Notes: generated by a model not told the origin, from the sequence alone. A stretch of 52,630 bases of DNA from Bacteroidales bacterium (GCA_028680705.1 JAQUJY010000010.1:1-52630), one strand, 5' to 3'; positions 1 through 9,651 are shown, counted from the first letter of the stretch. A program made the numbers and translations.

Positions 1-606
1 GCGCAGTATTTGCAATTCGGAGTTTTTGCCGACCCGCAGCTATCGTGGTTTACATCCGATACCAAAAAGTTCTCGCCCAACGGTTCTGTGTTTGGTTTTA
101 ATGCCGGATTTAGCTTGGAGCGTTACTTTGCCGATAGGTATGCCATAACCACAGGAGCATCAATTTCAAATATTGGCGGAAATATTAAATACAAAGAGGA
201 GGATTATATCCTTAAAACGCGCGATGGGGAGTATCCAATAGCTGTAAACTCTAACGTTAAGGTAAAGGGCCAGTATATTAATGTGCCCTTGGGGTTAAAG
301 TTTAAAACCAACGAGATTGGTTACACCACCTTTTTTGCCCATTTGGGAGTTATTGGCCATGTAAAACTTAAAGGTTTTGCTTGGGAAGATACTAACGGAG
401 TTGATAGAGAAGTGCTTGAAAACGAGCAGTTAAACTTTGGCTTTGTTTCGTATATGTTCGGTGCTGGTATGCAATACTCGTTGGGTGGCCCTTCGGCTAT
501 ACAGGTTGGTTTGACCTATGCCAATGGAATGACCGCGGCATTTGATGCTGGTTACGGAATGATTAGCATTGGTAGCCTGTCACTAAAACTCGGACTGATT
601 TTTTAA
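1..606 (+). CDS. Outer-membrane beta-barrel protein, 5' end cut by window edge
   Basis: The frame is open from the first base and begins Ala-Gln-Tyr, so the start codon and most of the signal peptide lie outside the window; the Ala-Gln pair looks like the usual Bacteroidota cleavage region. The remaining 201 residues alternate polar and aromatic residues in short strands and end with GSLSLKLGLIF, a typical C-terminal beta strand of an outer-membrane barrel ending in Phe. It resembles the PorT-like/OmpW-like 'outer membrane beta-barrel domain' proteins common in this phylum. The specific function cannot be read from the sequence. It is followed by a small ORF and nadE in the same direction. 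Confidence 0.7.
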   Translation, partial: AQYLQFGVFADPQLSWFTSDTKKFSPNGSVFGFNAGFSLERYFADRYAITTGASISNIGGNIKYKEEDYILKTRDGEYPIAVNSNVKVKGQYINVPLGLKFKTNEIGYTTFFAHLGVIGHVKLKGFAWEDTNGVDREVLENEQLNFGFVSYMFGAGMQYSLGGPSAIQVGLTYANGMTAAFDAGYGMISIGSLSLKLGLIF

Positions 607-636
607 ACTACGTTTCAACTCATAATTGTAGATTAT

Positions 637-729
637 ATGAAACGAGCACGAGAAAAAGTTCACATAAAGGAGAGTGATTATTACTGCGAGTTCCATATGT
701 TCCGCCGAAAAAAACAAATAGACATATGA
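637..729 (+). CDS. Possible 30-aa basic protein overlapping the nadE start
   Basis: An ATG at 637 opens a 30-codon frame (begins MKRAREKVHIKESDYYCEF) whose TGA stop overlaps the nadE ATG as ATGA (726-729). The product is rich in Lys, Arg and aromatic residues with a single Cys. The exact stop-start overlap is the main argument that it is translated and coupled to nadE; there is no family assignment. It could instead be leader sequence with a chance frame. Confidence 0.35.
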   Translation: MKRAREKVHIKESDYYCEFHMFRRKKQIDI

Positions 730-2369
730 AAATTGCCCTTGCCCAGGAGAACTATATTGTAGGCGATTTTGAGCACAATATTGAAAAGATTATCAACGCA
801 ATTACCGTTGCAAAAGCCAAAGGGGCTTGTCTTGTGGTCTTTTCTGAACTCACTGTTTGTGGTTATTCACCGCACGACTTGCTCTATCGCAACGATTTTA
901 TCGAAAAGTGTTTAATGGGCGTTGAGCAGATTGCCAAGCATTGTATTGGAATTTCTGCAGTTATAGGGGCACCAAGCTATAATCCTGAACCCACGGGTAA
1001 ACCATTATTCAATTCTGCATACTTACTTAGCGATGGGGAAATTAAGAGTGTACACCATAAGTCATTACTATCTACCTATGATATTTTTGATGAGCATAGA
1101 TATTTTGAGCCAAATCATAATTTTACCCTAGCCAACCTTAACGGTAAACGCATTGCTATTACCATTTGTGAGGATTTATGGGATAATCAGCAAACATCCG
1201 TGGGTATGAGGCAAAACAAGGTTTCTCCAATGGCTGAACTTAAAAAGCAGAATCCCGATTTAGTGATTAATATTGCCGCTTCCCCATTTTCGTACGATAC
1301 TGATAGCCATAGATTATCCGCTTTTAGCGAATTAGCAAAAGGCCTTGGAATACCAATAATCAGTGTAAACCAAGTGGGGGCAAATACCGATTTGATATTT
1401 AATGGCGACTCAATGGCGCTTAATGCCAATGGGGTTTTAGTCAAGAGGCTAAACTCTTTTGTTGAAGATACTCAGGTTGTTGATACTGAGACTGATAGTT
1501 TTATTGACGCCAAAAATCAATTTAATCCCAACGATTACATAGCACAAATTCATGATGCTCTTGTTCTGGGGATTCGCGATTATTTCCAAAAATCTGGATT
1601 TACCAAGGCAACGCTTGGCCTATCGGGCGGGCTTGATTCGGCGGTTACTTTAGCGCTTGCTCAAAAAGCTCTCGGGAGCCAAAACCTGCGGGTTTTATTA
1701 CTTCCCTCACACTTCTCATCGCAACATTCTATTGACGATGCTGTGGCATTGGCTGATAATCTGAACATTAAATATGATATTATAAATATTAAGGATTCAT
1801 TTGATACCATAAACCAAGGGCTAAACCCTGTATTTGGTGATTTGCCAAGCGATTTGACCGAAGAAAATATTCAGGCCAGAATAAGAGGGGTAATGCTTAT
1901 GGCCTTATCAAATAAACTTGGGCATCTTTTGCTCAATACATCCAATAAAAGTGAGGCGGCTGTTGGCTACGGAACCCTTTATGGCGATATGTGCGGTGCT
2001 TTGGCAGTTTTGGGCGATGTTTATAAAAGCGATGTTTTTAAGTTAGCCTATTATATCAATAGAGAGGTTGAGATAATTCCCACAAATACCATTGTAAAAC
2101 CACCTTCGGCAGAGCTTAGACCCGAGCAAAAGGATTCCGACTCGTTACCCGATTATCCAATACTCGATGGTATTCTTCGAGAGTATATTGAAAATCAAAA
2201 GAGTGCAGATGAAATTATTGAACTTGGCTTTGATGCTGAAGTGGTAACCAAAATTATTCGATTAGTTAATATCAGCGAGCATAAGCGCTTTCAATCTCCG
2301 CCAACCTTAAGGGTTTCATCAAAAGCTTTTGGGCTAGGGCGAAGAATACCCCTAGTTGCCAGATTATAG
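726..2369 (+). CDS. nadE: Glutamine-dependent NAD+ synthetase
   Basis: Cytosolic enzyme making NAD+ from deamido-NAD+, ATP and glutamine, the last step of NAD synthesis. The N-terminal ~260 residues are a nitrilase-type glutaminase with the Glu-Lys-Cys triad visible at E41 (FSELTVCGY), K112 (HHKSLL) and C148 (ICEDLWD). The C-terminal synthetase carries the PP-loop SGGLDSA at residues 300-306. Length (547 aa) is normal for the two-domain form. The start ATG at 726 overlaps a short upstream frame. Neighbours are unrelated, so it is probably expressed from its own or a local promoter. Confidence 0.97.
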   Translation: MKIALAQENYIVGDFEHNIEKIINAITVAKAKGACLVVFSELTVCGYSPHDLLYRNDFIEKCLMGVEQIAKHCIGISAVIGAPSYNPEPTGKPLFNSAYLLSDGEIKSVHHKSLLSTYDIFDEHRYFEPNHNFTLANLNGKRIAITICEDLWDNQQTSVGMRQNKVSPMAELKKQNPDLVINIAASPFSYDTDSHRLSAFSELAKGLGIPIISVNQVGANTDLIFNGDSMALNANGVLVKRLNSFVEDTQVVDTETDSFIDAKNQFNPNDYIAQIHDALVLGIRDYFQKSGFTKATLGLSGGLDSAVTLALAQKALGSQNLRVLLLPSHFSSQHSIDDAVALADNLNIKYDIINIKDSFDTINQGLNPVFGDLPSDLTEENIQARIRGVMLMALSNKLGHLLLNTSNKSEAAVGYGTLYGDMCGALAVLGDVYKSDVFKLAYYINREVEIIPTNTIVKPPSAELRPEQKDSDSLPDYPILDGILREYIENQKSADEIIELGFDAEVVTKIIRLVNISEHKRFQSPPTLRVSSKAFGLGRRIPLVARL

Positions 2370-2569
2370 TTACTCAACCCAAGTTTAATTTACTTTTTTA
2401 GTGTTTTTTATATAAAAGGTAAGGAATCTCATTTCCTGCTGTAAAACATTTTATTTATCTTTGTGTTTTATAATTAACAGCATTACTAATAAAATATCTG
2501 TTTGCAGATACTTTGCAGCCAAAAACACTTGCAAATCTTTGCCTTCAGTATATAATAAGCACACAAAAT

Positions 2570-3271
2570 ATGGCGTATCCGTCTATTGATATACAAAGCG
2601 CATTTGAGGGTGTTTGTTCCTTATTCAAAAATTTAAAACCCCGAGAAAAGGAGTTAATGTTTCGTAGCTTTACCTGTATTCAGTACAGAAAAGGCGAAAT
2701 TATTTACCGTAATGGTGAAGTGCCAGTGGGGTTAGTTTGTTTAATTAAAGGCAAGGCAAAAATTTTTCAGGAGGGTGTGGGCGGCCGCGACCAAATTGTA
2801 CGTATGGCAAAACCCATTGGATTTATTGGCTATCGCGCTCTTCTTGCTGATGAGAATCATATAGCATCAGCTGAGGCTTTAGAGGATTGTGTTGTGGGTG
2901 AAATAGAGCGCAGCTGCATTATTAAAATTCTACAGTCCAATGCGCTTCTAACCTACCATATACTTAAATCGATTGCCACCGAACTTGGATTCTCAAATAG
3001 TAGAACAGTAACCCTAACCCAAAAGCATATCCGAGGACGATTGGCCGAGAGTTTGATATTCCTTCGCGAAACATATGGTCTTGAGGATGATAATCAAACT
3101 ATTAGAGTTTATCTCTCAAGAGAAGATTTAGCCAATCTTTCAAACATGACAACTTCTAACGCCATAAGAACACTCTCGGCTTTTGCAAGCGAAGGGGTAC
3201 TCGAGTTGGATGGCCGCAGAATAAAGATTATGGATTCCTTTAAACTCGAGCGAATTAGCGATTTAGGATAA
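2570..3271 (+). CDS. Crp/Fnr-family transcriptional regulator
   Basis: A 233-residue protein with an N-terminal cyclic-nucleotide-binding-type beta-roll (about residues 10-125, FRSFTCIQYRKGEIIYRNGE onward) and a C-terminal winged helix (about 150-225; the recognition region contains SREDLANLSNMTTSNAIRTL, the pattern seen in Crp/Fnr proteins). The ATG at 2570 is preferred to a TTG 57 bases upstream because the family normally begins shortly before the beta-roll. There are no clustered Fnr-type cysteines at the N terminus, so an iron-sulfur oxygen sensor is unlikely; the ligand is unknown. It is monocistronic and converges on murF-alr. Confidence 0.88.
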   Translation: MAYPSIDIQSAFEGVCSLFKNLKPREKELMFRSFTCIQYRKGEIIYRNGEVPVGLVCLIKGKAKIFQEGVGGRDQIVRMAKPIGFIGYRALLADENHIASAEALEDCVVGEIERSCIIKILQSNALLTYHILKSIATELGFSNSRTVTLTQKHIRGRLAESLIFLRETYGLEDDNQTIRVYLSREDLANLSNMTTSNAIRTLSAFASEGVLELDGRRIKIMDSFKLERISDLG

Positions 3272-3333
3272 TTGCTAAAACTGACCCTTTAAGTAGTTGG
3301 CCATTGCAGAGTTATGTTTTTTGCTTAAGGAGT

Positions 3334-5802
3334 TTATTCCTGAATATAGATTCTTTTTACCCTTCTGGAGATTGAGGTAAGTACTTCGTAAGGAATTGTT
3401 TCGAGGGTTTTGGCTATTTCAATTACCGATGGTTTGTTTCCAAATATAATTACCTCATCGCCCTCGTTTACCAGCGGAATACTCGTTACATCAATCATGC
3501 AGGTGTCCATGCTTATGTTTCCAATAATAGGAGCAAGTTTCCCCTTCACCATAACGTTCCCTTTACCATTACTTAATCTACGGTTTAAACCATCGGCGTA
3601 ACCAATGGGTATGGTGGCAATTATCGATGGTTGCTTAACAATTCCCATCCGGTTGTAGCCAACCGTTTCGCCAGCATCTATTTCATGGAGTTGGGCTACA
3701 AAAGTTTTTAGCGTGCTCACATTTTCGAGATATTTTTGGTGAACAGAACTAATGCCATACAACCCAATGCCTAAGCGCACTGCATCAAATTGATATTGAC
3801 TAAACCTCTCTATTCCTGCCGAGTTCAGAATATGTAGCATAGGTTTATAGCCCAAGGCTTTTGCTATTTGCAGGCTTGCTGTTTCAAACCTATTTACCTG
3901 TTCGAGGGTAAACTTGTCGTGCTGGCTATCATCGGTGGCAACCAAATGCGAGAAAATACTTTCTACCCTAATGCTTGTAAGGGAATCTAGCTGGCTGCAA
4001 AGTTTTGGCGTATCGTTGGGTGTAAACCCAAGCCTATGCATACCTGTATCTATTTTAAGGTGAATTGGGTAGTTAGTAACACCATGTTTGCTTAGGACAT
4101 TGGTGAAATTATTAAGGCTGCTAAAACTGAAAATTTCGGGTTCTAAGTTGTACTCAATCATAAGGTCGTAGCTCCCAAACTCGGGATTAAGTACAACTAT
4201 GGGAAGTGTAATGCCTGCTTCGCGTAGCGCAATTCCTTCATCAATAAAAGCAACTCCAAGGTAATCAACCCTATGGAACTGTAGTAGGTTTGCAATCTCG
4301 TGGGAACCACTTCCGTACGAAAAAGCCTTCACCATTACCATAATCTTTACGTTGGGCTTCAGCAATCCTCTAAAATAGTTAAGATTATGCACTAGTGCAT
4401 TTAGGTCTATTTCAAGTAGAGTTCTATGCAGTTTATGCTCAAGTACCGCTGATATTCTCTCGAATTGGAAGGTACGGCTACCCTTAAGTAGTATTGCCGT
4501 ATCTTTATATTCTTGTCGTGTAAAAGCATGAAGAAACTCTTGATTGTTGAGGTAAAACTCCGTATTGTTCTTGAAATACTGCGAATACTTAATAATTTCG
4601 TTGCCAATACCAATGGTTTTATCAACCCCTTTTTCATCAATCATGGTGGCAACCTTGCTGTAAAGTATGCCGGGTTCTAAACCGCTCTGAAGAATATCAG
4701 AGATGATAAGCATTCGCTTTTTGTGCTGTCGCTGCTGGGCCAAAAGGTCTAACGCAATGGAGAGTGAGCCCAAATCGGAATTGTAGCTATCGTTTATTAG
4801 TGTGCACCCATTTATCGCTTCCTTTATCTCAAGGCGCATGGCCACTGGCTGCAAACGAGCCACTAGGGAGGTAATCTGTTCGTTTGTGTGCCCTAGGTGA
4901 ATTAGGGTAGTAATGCAATGCATGGCATTTTCTATGGATGCATTATCGGTAAATGGGATGGTAATCCTTATTTCTTTACCCTTGTATAAAACATGTAGTG
5001 TTGCCGATGTACTGTCTTTATCAACTTTTTGTAATTGTAAAGTTGCACCCTTGTTTTTACTCCATGTGAAAAGTTTAATGGCATGCTTGTTCTTCAGTTC
5101 ATGTGCTAGTTCATCAATTTGAGGATAATCAGCCGAGTAAATAAGCGTGTCGCAATTTTTAAAAAGATGCATTTTCTCCTTAGCCTTGCTATACAAATCA
5201 TCAAAATTCTCTTGATGTGCAGCCCCAAGGTTTGTGAAGATACCAATTTGAGGTTTTACGATTGGCTCTAAATTGGCCATTTCGTTAGGTCTTGATATGC
5301 CTGCCTCAAGTATGCCAATATCGGCATTAGTGTCAATTCCCAAAACCGAAAGCGCAACGCCAACCTGCGAGTTATAACTTTTGGGGCTTCGTACTACTTT
5401 TCGGTCAAAGCTGAGCAGCTGGGCAAGCCATTCCTTAACTATAGTTTTGCCGTTACTGCCCGTTACACCAATAATGGGGTAATTAAGCTGTGAGCGATGG
5501 TATGCAGCAAATTGCTGTAGGGCTTTTAACGTATTGTCAACCGCAATAAAGGATGCGTCTGGGTATTGTTGGTGTTGATTTTTAGCATGGCTAATTACAA
5601 ATGCTCTAATTCCTTTGCTGTAGAGGTCTCCAATAAATTGGTGCCCATTATGCCTTTCTCCGATGAGCGCAAAAAACAGGTGGTTTTTCGATGCATTGGC
5701 CAAGCGGCTATCGATGGTAACAGAGTTGATAACCAGGTCAGCATCACCATTTAGTTTTCCGTTTAAAATCTTTGAAATTACATCAAGTTTGTAGTTTAGC
5801 AT
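3334..5802 (-). CDS. murF-alr: Bifunctional UDP-MurNAc-tripeptide:D-Ala-D-Ala ligase / alanine racemase
   Basis: One 822-residue protein joins two steps of peptidoglycan precursor synthesis. Residues 1-455 are a MurF ligase with the ATP loop GVTGSNGKT (112-120) and the domain III pattern around LINDSYNSDLGS (about 335-346). Residues 456-822 are alanine racemase, with the PLP lysine in VKAFSYGSG (K492) and the second catalytic tyrosine in VGYNRMG (Y716). This fusion is well known in Bacteroidota and is not a local event. It couples supply of D-alanine to its use as D-Ala-D-Ala. It lies 46 bases downstream of tdk on the same strand. Confidence 0.97.
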   Translation of the reverse strand: MLNYKLDVISKILNGKLNGDADLVINSVTIDSRLANASKNHLFFALIGERHNGHQFIGDLYSKGIRAFVISHAKNQHQQYPDASFIAVDNTLKALQQFAAYHRSQLNYPIIGVTGSNGKTIVKEWLAQLLSFDRKVVRSPKSYNSQVGVALSVLGIDTNADIGILEAGISRPNEMANLEPIVKPQIGIFTNLGAAHQENFDDLYSKAKEKMHLFKNCDTLIYSADYPQIDELAHELKNKHAIKLFTWSKNKGATLQLQKVDKDSTSATLHVLYKGKEIRITIPFTDNASIENAMHCITTLIHLGHTNEQITSLVARLQPVAMRLEIKEAINGCTLINDSYNSDLGSLSIALDLLAQQRQHKKRMLIISDILQSGLEPGILYSKVATMIDEKGVDKTIGIGNEIIKYSQYFKNNTEFYLNNQEFLHAFTRQEYKDTAILLKGSRTFQFERISAVLEHKLHRTLLEIDLNALVHNLNYFRGLLKPNVKIMVMVKAFSYGSGSHEIANLLQFHRVDYLGVAFIDEGIALREAGITLPIVVLNPEFGSYDLMIEYNLEPEIFSFSSLNNFTNVLSKHGVTNYPIHLKIDTGMHRLGFTPNDTPKLCSQLDSLTSIRVESIFSHLVATDDSQHDKFTLEQVNRFETASLQIAKALGYKPMLHILNSAGIERFSQYQFDAVRLGIGLYGISSVHQKYLENVSTLKTFVAQLHEIDAGETVGYNRMGIVKQPSIIATIPIGYADGLNRRLSNGKGNVMVKGKLAPIIGNISMDTCMIDVTSIPLVNEGDEVIIFGNKPSVIEIAKTLETIPYEVLTSISRRVKRIYIQE

Positions 5803-5848
5803 TTAAGCATATGGGTTTGTGCAATTTGCTATTGCCTATCTTATAAAA

Positions 5849-6439
5849 CTATTTCTTTTTATTTCTGATGACTTCATTAAAGCATGACCTACAAAGTGGT
5901 TCGTAAATATCTGTCTCGCCTAAAACAACCAGTTTTTCGGTATCTGACAAACGATGAGAGTAATGTGCAAGGTTACCACACTTTAAGCATATTGCGTGTA
6001 CTTTGGTAACGTGTTCGGCACAGGCCAAAAGTCCGGGAATAGGGCCAAAGGGTCTGCCGCTAAAGTCCATATCTAGCCCTGCAACAATTACCCTAATGCC
6101 CTGGTCGGCTAGCTTATTGCAAACATCCACTAGGTTGTTGTCAAAAAATTGAGCCTCGTCAATTCCAACCACATCAACATCCGATGACAGTAGCAGGATA
6201 TTACCCGATGAGGTTACCGGCGTGGAGCGAATGGAGTTTGAGTCGTGCGATATAACATCCTCAATAGAGTAGCGCGAATCAATGTGCGGTTTAAAAATCT
6301 CAATCCGTTGCTTGGCAAAGCGTGCACGCTTAAGTCTACGGATTAACTCTTCGGTTTTGCCAGAGAACATTGAGCCACAGATTACCTCTATTAGCCCTCG
6401 ACGTTTGAAAGTACTTATCGAATTTTCAGAAAAAAGCAT
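5849..6439 (-). CDS. tdk: Thymidine kinase
   Basis: A 196-residue type II thymidine kinase of the pyrimidine salvage pathway, phosphorylating thymidine with ATP. Visible are the P-loop GSMFSGKT (22-29), the catalytic Glu in GIDEAQFF (E95), and a structural zinc site made by CLKC (151-154) and CRSC (183-186). Length is typical. It is transcribed away from the 6517 gene, and a promoter on this strand can be read just upstream (TTTG-N21-TACTTTTG). It may be cotranscribed with murF-alr. Confidence 0.97.
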   Translation of the reverse strand: MLFSENSISTFKRRGLIEVICGSMFSGKTEELIRRLKRARFAKQRIEIFKPHIDSRYSIEDVISHDSNSIRSTPVTSSGNILLLSSDVDVVGIDEAQFFDNNLVDVCNKLADQGIRVIVAGLDMDFSGRPFGPIPGLLACAEHVTKVHAICLKCGNLAHYSHRLSDTEKLVVLGETDIYEPLCRSCFNEVIRNKKK

Positions 6440-6462
6440 GGCAATAAATAAATATATTCACG

Positions 6463-6504
6463 TTTGTACTACAAAAGTAACCAAATTCTTAATTTTGTAT
6501 CAAA
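6463..6504. promoter_or_regulatory. Overlapping divergent promoters (tdk / 6517 gene)
   Basis: On the minus strand, TTTG (6504-6501) is followed after 21 bases by TACTTTTG (6479-6472), a full match to the Bacteroidota -33/-7 pattern, reading into tdk. On the plus strand, TTTG (6463-6466) and TAATTTTG (6490-6497) are 23 bases apart, slightly wide, reading into the gene at 6517. The two core promoters interleave, so polymerase can probably occupy only one at a time. Confidence 0.6.
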
Positions 6505-6516
6505 ATTAATATTACT

Positions 6517-7245
6517 ATGGTTAAATTAACCTCTTTAAAGAGCCTACTTGATAGAGTACGCGAGACAGAAAGAATTATTTTAAATGCAATTCAAAAGAAT
6601 TCGTTACCAGCCATAGAACGCGATTTGCTGCTCGAAAAACTGAGACAAGCATATGATAGCCTTCTGCTTATGGGTGATGAGGAAGAGCAAAGTCAATTGG
6701 TGAGTCCTGAAAATATTAAGAAGCAAGCAGAGAAGGCTGAGGGAATTATGGAGGTTGATGATTCCTCTGATATTTCCGCGGATGATATTTTCCAAGCCGA
6801 AAGTGCTGATGAAGATTATGGGATGATTAAAAAGGATGAAGCAACTCAAAAGGAGGCTAGGGAGGAATCTCCTGTTGTTCATCACGACTTGGATAAAACG
6901 AAAAAATCAGAGCAAAGCATTCCTTTGGGCGAGAAGTATAAGGGCAACCATAAATTTAGGAATGAGGTGCTGGGCCAAAATAAGAAGGATTTCGCAACCC
7001 TACTTCAAAACAAGCCCATTGTCGATTTAACCAAAGCAATTGGCATTAACGATAAGTTTTTGTTCACCAAGGAACTGTTTAACGGAAATGCCGAACTCTA
7101 TGCCAAGAGTATTAAGCAGCTCAATGATTTTACGGATATTAACGATGCCCTAATCTATATTCAGGAGAATTTTAGTTGGGATAACGATAACGAAGCAGCA
7201 AGCCAGTTAATTGATTTAATTAGGCGCAAACTTCTTCACGAATAA
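6517..7245 (+). CDS. Conserved-type hypothetical protein, acidic middle
   Basis: A 242-residue protein with no recognised enzyme motif. The N terminus (1-60) is predicted helical, the middle (60-130) is very acidic and low in complexity (many Glu, Asp, Lys), and the C terminus (145-242) is a compact helical part containing LTKAIGINDKFLFTKELFNGN and IQENFSWDNDNEAASQLIDL. A helical C-terminal domain of this kind beside rsmI occurs in other Bacteroidota. No signal peptide or membrane segment is seen. It ends 4 bases before rsmI, so the two are almost certainly one transcript. Function unknown. Confidence 0.75.
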   Translation: MVKLTSLKSLLDRVRETERIILNAIQKNSLPAIERDLLLEKLRQAYDSLLLMGDEEEQSQLVSPENIKKQAEKAEGIMEVDDSSDISADDIFQAESADEDYGMIKKDEATQKEAREESPVVHHDLDKTKKSEQSIPLGEKYKGNHKFRNEVLGQNKKDFATLLQNKPIVDLTKAIGINDKFLFTKELFNGNAELYAKSIKQLNDFTDINDALIYIQENFSWDNDNEAASQLIDLIRRKLLHE

Positions 7246-7249
7246 GGCA

Positions 7250-7954
7250 ATGGGAAAACTTTTTGTTGTACCTACTCCAATAGGCAATCTCGAGGATATT
7301 ACCCTTAGGGCTATAAGGATTCTAGAGGAGTCGGACCTAATCCTTTCAGAGGATACCCGAACTAGCGGCTTCCTGATGAAGCATTTAGGTGTAAAGGCTC
7401 CTCTTTGGGCTCACCATAAATTTAACGAGCATCGGACGGTTGAGCAGGTTGCCGATAGAATTGCCCAAGGGCAAAAGGTTTCATTGATTTCCGATGCTGG
7501 AACCCCAGGCATTTCCGACCCTGGCTTTTTGCTTATCAGAACTTGTGTTGAGAGGGGGATTGAGATTGAGTGCCTACCTGGACCCACCGCATTTGTTCCT
7601 GCACTGGTTAATAGCGGAATACCCTGCGATAGATTTATTTTTGAAGGATTTCTTCCGCAGAAAAAGGGGCGTAATAAACGCATTGAGGCGCTGAAAGAGG
7701 AGGAGCGGACCATTGTTTTTTACGAGTCCCCCTTCCGATTAATTAAACTCCTTGAGCAGCTGGCGGGCCATTTGGGTGCTGAGCGTAGGGCAAGCGTTTC
7801 ACGAGAAATATCGAAGCTGTACGAAGAGACCGTGCGGGGCACTCTTACAGAACTTACTGAGCATTTTACCAAGCAAGGTGTTAAGGGCGAGATTGTTGTT
7901 GTTGTTGAAGGGTACAGAAAACCTATTCATTCTAGCCAAGACCTTTCCGAATAA
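7250..7954 (+). CDS. rsmI: 16S rRNA (cytidine-1402 2'-O) methyltransferase
   Basis: A 234-residue tetrapyrrole-methylase-fold enzyme that 2'-O-methylates C1402 in the ribosomal P site using SAM. Diagnostic segments are VPTPIGNLEDITLRA near the N terminus, LSEDTRTSG, ISDAGTPGISDPG (about 80-92) and GPTAFVPALVNSG. Length is slightly below the usual ~280 because the C-terminal extension is short. It begins 4 bases after the upstream unknown gene. Confidence 0.96.
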   Translation: MGKLFVVPTPIGNLEDITLRAIRILEESDLILSEDTRTSGFLMKHLGVKAPLWAHHKFNEHRTVEQVADRIAQGQKVSLISDAGTPGISDPGFLLIRTCVERGIEIECLPGPTAFVPALVNSGIPCDRFIFEGFLPQKKGRNKRIEALKEEERTIVFYESPFRLIKLLEQLAGHLGAERRASVSREISKLYEETVRGTLTELTEHFTKQGVKGEIVVVVEGYRKPIHSSQDLSE

Positions 7955-8029
7955 AAATCTAAATCACCTGGGACATATTAATTGTTTCGTAGCATTTTTT
8001 TTACTTTTAGACGAACTAAAATACTAGTT

Positions 8030-8758
8030 ATGAAAACGCTGGGAATTGATATTGGGGGTTCGGCCATTAAGGGAGCTGTTGTAGATACCGCAACTGGCGA
8101 GATTACTATCAAGAGGTATAGGATTGAAACTTCGCAGCCAGCATCGGTAAATGAAACGGTTGATATTGTGAAACAAATTGTTAATCATTTCCATTGGAAA
8201 GGGAAGATTGGCTTTGGGTTTCCTGCAGTAGTGCAAAAAGGTGTAGTAAAAACAGCATCAAATATCGATAAGGCATTTATCGGAGCCAATGTCAATAAAC
8301 TATTTAAGAAGGCTACCGGTTGCAAGGTTAATGTGCTTAACGATGCCGATGTTGCTGGTTATGCTGAGCTAACCTTTGGCAAGGTTAGCCGTTTTAAGGG
8401 GGTAGCCATATTCCTTACCATTGGTACGGGCATAGGCTCTGCTCTTTTTAACAAGGGTAAGCTTATCCCAAATACCGAATTGGGTCATATGTTTATGAAT
8501 CACGGGCTTAAGGCAGAGAAGTTTGCATCCGATGCTGTTCGTAAAAGTGAGGATTTAGATTGGGCTGAGTGGGGCGTTCGGTTTAATGATTATCTGCTCT
8601 ACCTCGAAACACTTTTTTATCCCGATATGTTTATCCTTGGCGGTGGTGCAAGTAAGCAATATGCTAAATTTAGGAAGCAGCTCACCATAAGTACCCCCGT
8701 ATCACCAGCAAAATTACTTAACGATGCTGGTATTATTGGCGCTGCACTTCTGGCTTAG
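8030..8758 (+). CDS. ppgK: ROK-family polyphosphate glucokinase
   Basis: A 242-residue sugar kinase. It opens with the phosphate-1 motif LGIDIGGSAIKGAVVD and later shows FLTIGTGIGSAL (phosphate-2), NTELGHM and the adenosine-type FILGGGASK. This short ROK form with GIDIGGSAIKG matches the polyphosphate/ATP glucokinases; use of polyphosphate as donor is inferred from family resemblance. The ATG at 8030 is preferred to an upstream in-frame codon at 7982 because the catalytic motif begins two codons later. The HExxC-type zinc motif of classical ROK kinases is not present, which agrees with the ppgK branch. Confidence 0.85.
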   Translation: MKTLGIDIGGSAIKGAVVDTATGEITIKRYRIETSQPASVNETVDIVKQIVNHFHWKGKIGFGFPAVVQKGVVKTASNIDKAFIGANVNKLFKKATGCKVNVLNDADVAGYAELTFGKVSRFKGVAIFLTIGTGIGSALFNKGKLIPNTELGHMFMNHGLKAEKFASDAVRKSEDLDWAEWGVRFNDYLLYLETLFYPDMFILGGGASKQYAKFRKQLTISTPVSPAKLLNDAGIIGAALLA

Positions 8759-8825
8759 GTATAATTCCCGCTAATACTATTGCCTTTAGCAGTTTTGCTT
8801 CTACCTTTGTTAAAAATATGTTGGT

Positions 8826-9647
8826 ATGATAATGTTTCCAAACGCCAAGGTAAACCTAGGGCTCTATATTACCCAAAAGCGTAGCGATGGTTTCCACAAT
8901 ATCGAAACCCTGTTTTTGCCCGTACCAAAACTTTGCGATATACTCGAAATTCTGCCCCAAACAAATCAATCCAAAGATGTTGTATTTACCCAAACGGGCA
9001 TTGAGGTTGATGGGGATATTGAAGATAACCTTTGCGTTAAGGCATACGCACTTTTATCTAAATATACTAATTTGCCTAAGGTAGCAATGCACCTGCACAA
9101 GCAAATTCCTTTAGGTGCAGGGCTTGGTGGAGGGTCGGCCAACGGTGCCTTTGCGCTTAAAATGCTTAACGAAACGGCAAGCAAAAGAGTTGACCAAAAT
9201 ACTCTGGCCGATATTGCACTAGAGTTAGGGAGCGATTGTTCCTTTTTTCTTACGAATCGTCCAAGTTTTGCCAGTGGGCGAGGTGAGCAGCTGCAAGAGG
9301 TAAGCATCAACCTTAAAGGAAACTATATCCTGCTTGCTAATCCCGGTATCCATGTTAACACTGGTAAGGCCTATGGCTTGTCAACACCAAAGCCAGCGCC
9401 GTTTAACCTTAGGCACATCGACCAATTGCCAATAAAGCATTGGAAAGAAACTATTTACAACGATTTCGAAAAGGTGGTGTTTCCATTGCATCCCCAGATA
9501 GCAGACCTAAAAGAGAAGTTCTACCAAATGGGAGCCATGTACGCTAGCATGTCGGGCAGTGGGTCTACTGTTTTTGGGTTTTTTAGTAACAGGCCTGATA
9601 TTAGTATTATTTCAAAACAATATTTCACACATTTATCCAAATTATAG
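8826..9647 (+). CDS. ispE: 4-diphosphocytidyl-2-C-methyl-D-erythritol kinase
   Basis: A 273-residue GHMP kinase of the non-mevalonate isoprenoid pathway. It opens with FPNAKVNLGLYITQKRSDGFH (substrate-binding Lys and His), carries the ATP loop PLGAGLGGGSANGAFAL at about residues 95-111, and ends with MYASMSGSGSTVFGFF, the GHMP third motif. An ATG two codons later (8832) is an equally possible start. It is followed after 4 bases by a GTG start of a secreted metallopeptidase-like protein. Confidence 0.95.
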   Translation: MIMFPNAKVNLGLYITQKRSDGFHNIETLFLPVPKLCDILEILPQTNQSKDVVFTQTGIEVDGDIEDNLCVKAYALLSKYTNLPKVAMHLHKQIPLGAGLGGGSANGAFALKMLNETASKRVDQNTLADIALELGSDCSFFLTNRPSFASGRGEQLQEVSINLKGNYILLANPGIHVNTGKAYGLSTPKPAPFNLRHIDQLPIKHWKETIYNDFEKVVFPLHPQIADLKEKFYQMGAMYASMSGSGSTVFGFFSNRPDISIISKQYFTHLSKL

Positions 9648-9651
9648 CCTA

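Noticed and set aside
9559-9651. Longer start for the HELAH protein inside ispE
   Set aside because: It would place about 30 residues before a clear signal peptide and overlap the ispE coding region.
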